Source of the DNA: Streptomyces cinereus
Lineage (GTDB): Bacteria; Pseudomonadota; Gammaproteobacteria; Pseudomonadales; Moraxellaceae
DNA length: 64,000 bases
NCBI GenBank assembly: GCA_014647715.1
Contig: BMPS01000003.1
Span: forward strand, 62,001-126,000
Direction: 5' to 3'
The notes beneath the pieces were generated by a model, which searched no databases, was not told where the DNA came from, and worked only from the letters and a program-made list of their open reading frames with translations. Shown one piece after another: positions 61,499 to 64,000 of this stretch. Position 1 is the first letter of the stretch. Each line of letters begins with the position of its first letter. Both the position numbers and the translations under genes were made by a program.

Positions 61499-62848
61499 AT
61501 GCAACAGTCAAGCTCACCAGCCGCCCTCTCACCATCCCCATTGCCGCCTAGCGTTTCAAGCTCGTTAACCGAGTGGCTAAACTACATGCAAGGCATCCAT
61601 GTGTCCGCGATTGATATGGGGCTTGAGCGGGTGATGCCCGTATTTCAAGCATTGGGTATAAAGCAAACCGATGCCTTTGTATTTACCGTGGCAGGCACCA
61701 ATGGTAAAGGCTCAACCACCGCCACTATTGCTGAGATTTGTCAACAAGCAGGCTATAAAACCGCTTTGTATCAATCGCCGCATTTACTGGTGTTTAACGA
61801 GCGTGTCAGAATCAATGGAGAAATGGTCGATGACCAAACTTTGATTGATGCGTTTGCCAAAATCGAGCAGGCGAGGGTTGATTGTGGGTTGACACTGTCA
61901 TTTTTTGAAATGACGACGCTTGCCGCTTTTTTAATTTTTGCCCAAAACCACTGTGATGTCTGGGTATTGGAGGTGGGTTTAGGCGGTCGCCTCGATGTCG
62001 TCAATGTTATCGAGCCAAACCTTGCAGTCATTACCAATGTGGGTATCGACCATGTCGAATGGCTCGGCGACACCCGTGAAAAAATCGCTGTAGAAAAAGC
62101 CGGTATTTTGCGTGATAACCTGACATTGGTGTATGGCGAAACCGATATGCCATCGACCATCCCGCCTTTGATTGCACAGCACCATGCCCATTTGCTACAG
62201 TATGGCAAAGATTATGGCTACCGCCATACTGACGATGCAGCGACATGGCAATATAGCAATAGCGCGGTGACTTTATCGTTGCCTATCCCCAATTTGTCTT
62301 TGCACAATACCGCAACGGCTATCACCGCCCTCTTAGCCAGCCCATTGACCATAACCCAAGAGCACATCCAAGCTGCGTTACCGAAAGTAAAATTGGCAGG
62401 GCGTTTTGATAGCAGACGCATGTCATCTCGCCAATGGGTGTTTGACGTTGCCCACAATGAGCATGGGATGCAATTTTTGCTCAAGCAGTTGACGCCGTAT
62501 GTGCATGCTTACCAACGCCAGCATCCAACCGCCAAATTGCATTTGGTGATATCCATGCTCGCTGATAAAGACATCGAGCCGGTGCTCGCCCATCTACAGC
62601 AATTCTCCCAGACGGTAATGCCGATTGACAGTGTTCATAGCGGCGTTATATCTCACCCTAGAGCCAGTAGCCAAGAACGCTTAACTGAGCTGCTACCACG
62701 CTACTTTAATTCTGTACGTGTTTTTAAGGATTTGAATTTGGCGACTCAATCGGTTAGTAACCACAGCCAAGAGAATGACCTGATTTTGGTGTGTGGTTCT
62801 TTTTATACCATCAGCGGTGTATTGACCAGCCAATCACTCAGCGAATAA
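61499..62848 (+). CDS. folC: Folylpolyglutamate/dihydrofolate synthase
   Basis: Bifunctional enzyme adding glutamate to folates, Mur ligase family, 449 residues. FTVAGTNGKGSTTATIAEI is the ATP-binding P-loop; YQSPHLLVFNERVRINGE and LEVGLGGRLDVVNVI are conserved. The catalytic H and D set lies in NVGIDHVEWLG. SD is weak (tctatcc) before ATG 61499, 24 bp after accD, so coupled expression is likely. Confidence 0.96.
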   Translation: MQQSSSPAALSPSPLPPSVSSSLTEWLNYMQGIHVSAIDMGLERVMPVFQALGIKQTDAFVFTVAGTNGKGSTTATIAEICQQAGYKTALYQSPHLLVFNERVRINGEMVDDQTLIDAFAKIEQARVDCGLTLSFFEMTTLAAFLIFAQNHCDVWVLEVGLGGRLDVVNVIEPNLAVITNVGIDHVEWLGDTREKIAVEKAGILRDNLTLVYGETDMPSTIPPLIAQHHAHLLQYGKDYGYRHTDDAATWQYSNSAVTLSLPIPNLSLHNTATAITALLASPLTITQEHIQAALPKVKLAGRFDSRRMSSRQWVFDVAHNEHGMQFLLKQLTPYVHAYQRQHPTAKLHLVISMLADKDIEPVLAHLQQFSQTVMPIDSVHSGVISHPRASSQERLTELLPRYFNSVRVFKDLNLATQSVSNHSQENDLILVCGSFYTISGVLTSQSLSE

Positions 62849-63010
62849 CGAATTTGTGCGTCAAATGATTTTACTTTTCAAAATTTTCAGTTAATATCTC
62901 AACAATGGTAAAAACTGCTAACGCGAATTTTGCTATGATTAGTCAAAATTCGTTGATTTTTGTAGGTTGAAAAAATCATTTATCAAGACATACACACTAG
63001 GGTAATTGGC

Positions 63011-64000
63011 ATGAAATTTTCTAAGCAAGCATTATTGGGTACAACGGTATTGTTAGGCGGTAGCGTGTTGTTATATGCCACTATGCACCAAGTCTTGAAC
63101 GCGCCTGCCAAACCTGCAGCCAATAGCCAACAAGTTATCGCTAAACACACGACAGATAAACAATCAGCAATCAGCAACGAGCCACTCACCGCCGATATCG
63201 CAACCGAAAAAAATTTACTGGCACAAAAACAAAAAGAACGTGAGCAACGGGTCGCTGCGCAAGAACAACAAGCCCAGCAATACATGACCGAGCAACAGCG
63301 GATTGAAGCCGAAGCTTTGGCGCGTAGCCGTGCTGAAAATCAACTGTATGCCAACAAAAATGCCGCCAATACCAATTCGGTGGTTGCCAGCTCAGTGACC
63401 GCGATTACCCAACCTGTGGTAAAGCCCCGACCCGTTGACAGGGACGCCGCGCCGCCACAAACGCAAGCTGCAGTACCCAATAGCGTGCAAAATACCGCAC
63501 AGACCCAAAGCGCTGCGCAAACTCGAAGCGCTACGCAAACTAAAGAACAAGCAGCTACGCCAAAGCCCACAGTGACAGCACCCGTCGCACAGCCGCAGCC
63601 CGTGGCAAAAACCATCCCTAACAATCCTGGCACCTATCAAGTCAAGGCAGGCGATGGGTTGATAGGGTTATCACGTCGCTACAATGTGCCAGTCGACGTA
63701 TTGGCAAGCGTCAATAATCTCAATACGACCAGCAGCTTACGTGTCGGGCAAATCATCACCATCCCGACTGCGGCACAAATCAACCGTATCACCCAACAAA
63801 CTCAAGCACGAGAGCAACAACGTCAAAATGAGATTGCTCGCAAAAAGCAAGAAGCTGAACAAAAAAAGCAACAGGCGCTACTAGAGCAGCAGCAAGAAGT
63901 CGCCCGTAAAAAACAAGAAGCCGCGCAAAAAGCGCAGCAAAAACAGCAAGAAATCGCCCGCAAAAAGCAAGAAGCCCAGTTAAAAGAGCAGTTAAAAGAG
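63011..64000 (+). CDS. LysM-domain exported protein, 3' truncated by the window
   Basis: Open from ATG 63011 through the window end, 330 codons so far. An N-terminal signal/anchor segment (about residues 6-26) is followed by a Gln/Ala-rich helical stretch and a Thr/Gln/Pro linker. A LysM domain lies at about 212-258: YQVKAGDGLIGLSRRYNVPVD, then VLASVNNLN and LRVGQIITIP. After that a coiled-coil region repeats IARKKQEA-type units. It probably binds peptidoglycan. The gene after folC in gammaproteobacteria is often dedD (SPOR); this LysM protein occupies that place. Its 3' end is not seen. Confidence 0.85.
   Translation, partial: MKFSKQALLGTTVLLGGSVLLYATMHQVLNAPAKPAANSQQVIAKHTTDKQSAISNEPLTADIATEKNLLAQKQKEREQRVAAQEQQAQQYMTEQQRIEAEALARSRAENQLYANKNAANTNSVVASSVTAITQPVVKPRPVDRDAAPPQTQAAVPNSVQNTAQTQSAAQTRSATQTKEQAATPKPTVTAPVAQPQPVAKTIPNNPGTYQVKAGDGLIGLSRRYNVPVDVLASVNNLNTTSSLRVGQIITIPTAAQINRITQQTQAREQQRQNEIARKKQEAEQKKQQALLEQQQEVARKKQEAAQKAQQKQQEIARKKQEAQLKEQLKE

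Noticed and set aside
63340-63640. Minus-strand frames encoding Ala/Val/Cys-rich proteins
   Set aside because: They are complements of the Gln/Thr/Ala-rich linker of the plus-strand LysM gene that runs off the end, and have no promoter, SD or family pattern.
1-64000. CRISPR array, prophage or rRNA
   Set aside because: No regularly spaced repeat-spacer arrays, no phage structural genes and no rRNA-like sequence were found; the only mobile remnant is at 10.7-11.3 kb.

Overview
The window reads as a chromosomal stretch of a gammaproteobacterium of the family Moraxellaceae, most like Moraxella (Faucicola) osloensis or a close Psychrobacter/Acinetobacter relative. The basis is overall A+T-leaning composition, the trpF-trpB-trpA-accD-folC order, a class I PHA synthase with phasin, assimilatory nitrate reductase, and OxyR/AhpCF. 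The species is inferred from gene content only. The sequence is almost entirely coding, with short gaps, many intrinsic terminators and one tRNA.

Layout. 0-3.2 kb: nitrate assimilation (3' end of an FAD reductase subunit, then nasA). 3.2-10.6 kb: an iron island with two TonB-dependent receptors, exbB-exbD, bfd and two complementary bacterioferritin subunits, with three Fur boxes. 10.6-11.3 kb: a decayed scar (alcohol dehydrogenase 3' fragment and IS3-type transposase remnant). 11.5-14.3 kb: an electrophile/quinone-stress-like set (ABM monooxygenase, DJ-1/Hsp31-type protein, DUF1330 protein, TetR repressor) with matching operators. 14.5-25.9 kb: tRNA(CAU), ndk, ispF, grxD, dnaX, a LysR regulator, a lipoprotein hydrolase, a TPR/Sel1-type exported protein and coq7. 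26-31.5 kb: carbon storage and acetyl-phosphate metabolism (phaC, phasin, ackA, pta). 31.7-42.8 kb: oxyR-sbcD-sbcC on the minus strand diverging from ahpC; then cytX, a YdcH-like gene and ahpF. 43-50.4 kb: 3-hydroxyacyl-CoA dehydrogenase, a large orphan membrane-anchored protein, pdxB, epmA and small genes. 50.4-55.1 kb: a reactive-sulfur locus (ArsR/BigR-type sensor, SulP transporter, rhodanese/DUF442 protein, ETHE1-type persulfide dioxygenase, DUF2892 protein). 55.1-64 kb: trpF, trpB, trpA, accD and folC, interrupted by two accessory insertions, then a LysM protein that runs off the end.

How the genes work together. Fur-controlled uptake (receptors driven by ExbBD) feeds iron to the BfrA/BfrB-like store, from which Bfd would release it. 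OxyR is placed to control AhpC and is probably co-transcribed with the SbcCD nuclease. The BigR-type sensor lies back to back with the persulfide dioxygenase it probably regulates. PhaC, phasin and Pta-AckA link acetyl-CoA overflow to polyhydroxyalkanoate storage.

Most notable candidates: (i) a compact minus-strand mini-gene at about 16.62-16.81 kb with its own promoter, a 22-bp palindrome at the start site, a hairpin holding the start codon, a 25-codon hydrophobic reading frame and an intrinsic terminator; (ii) an A+T-rich DUF3800 plus PBECR-like nuclease pair inserted between trpB and trpA; (iii) a nine-A slippage site in dnaX followed at once by an out-of-frame stop, which would make a gamma-like product; (iv) five 16-bp degenerate tandem repeats upstream of the exbB Fur box.
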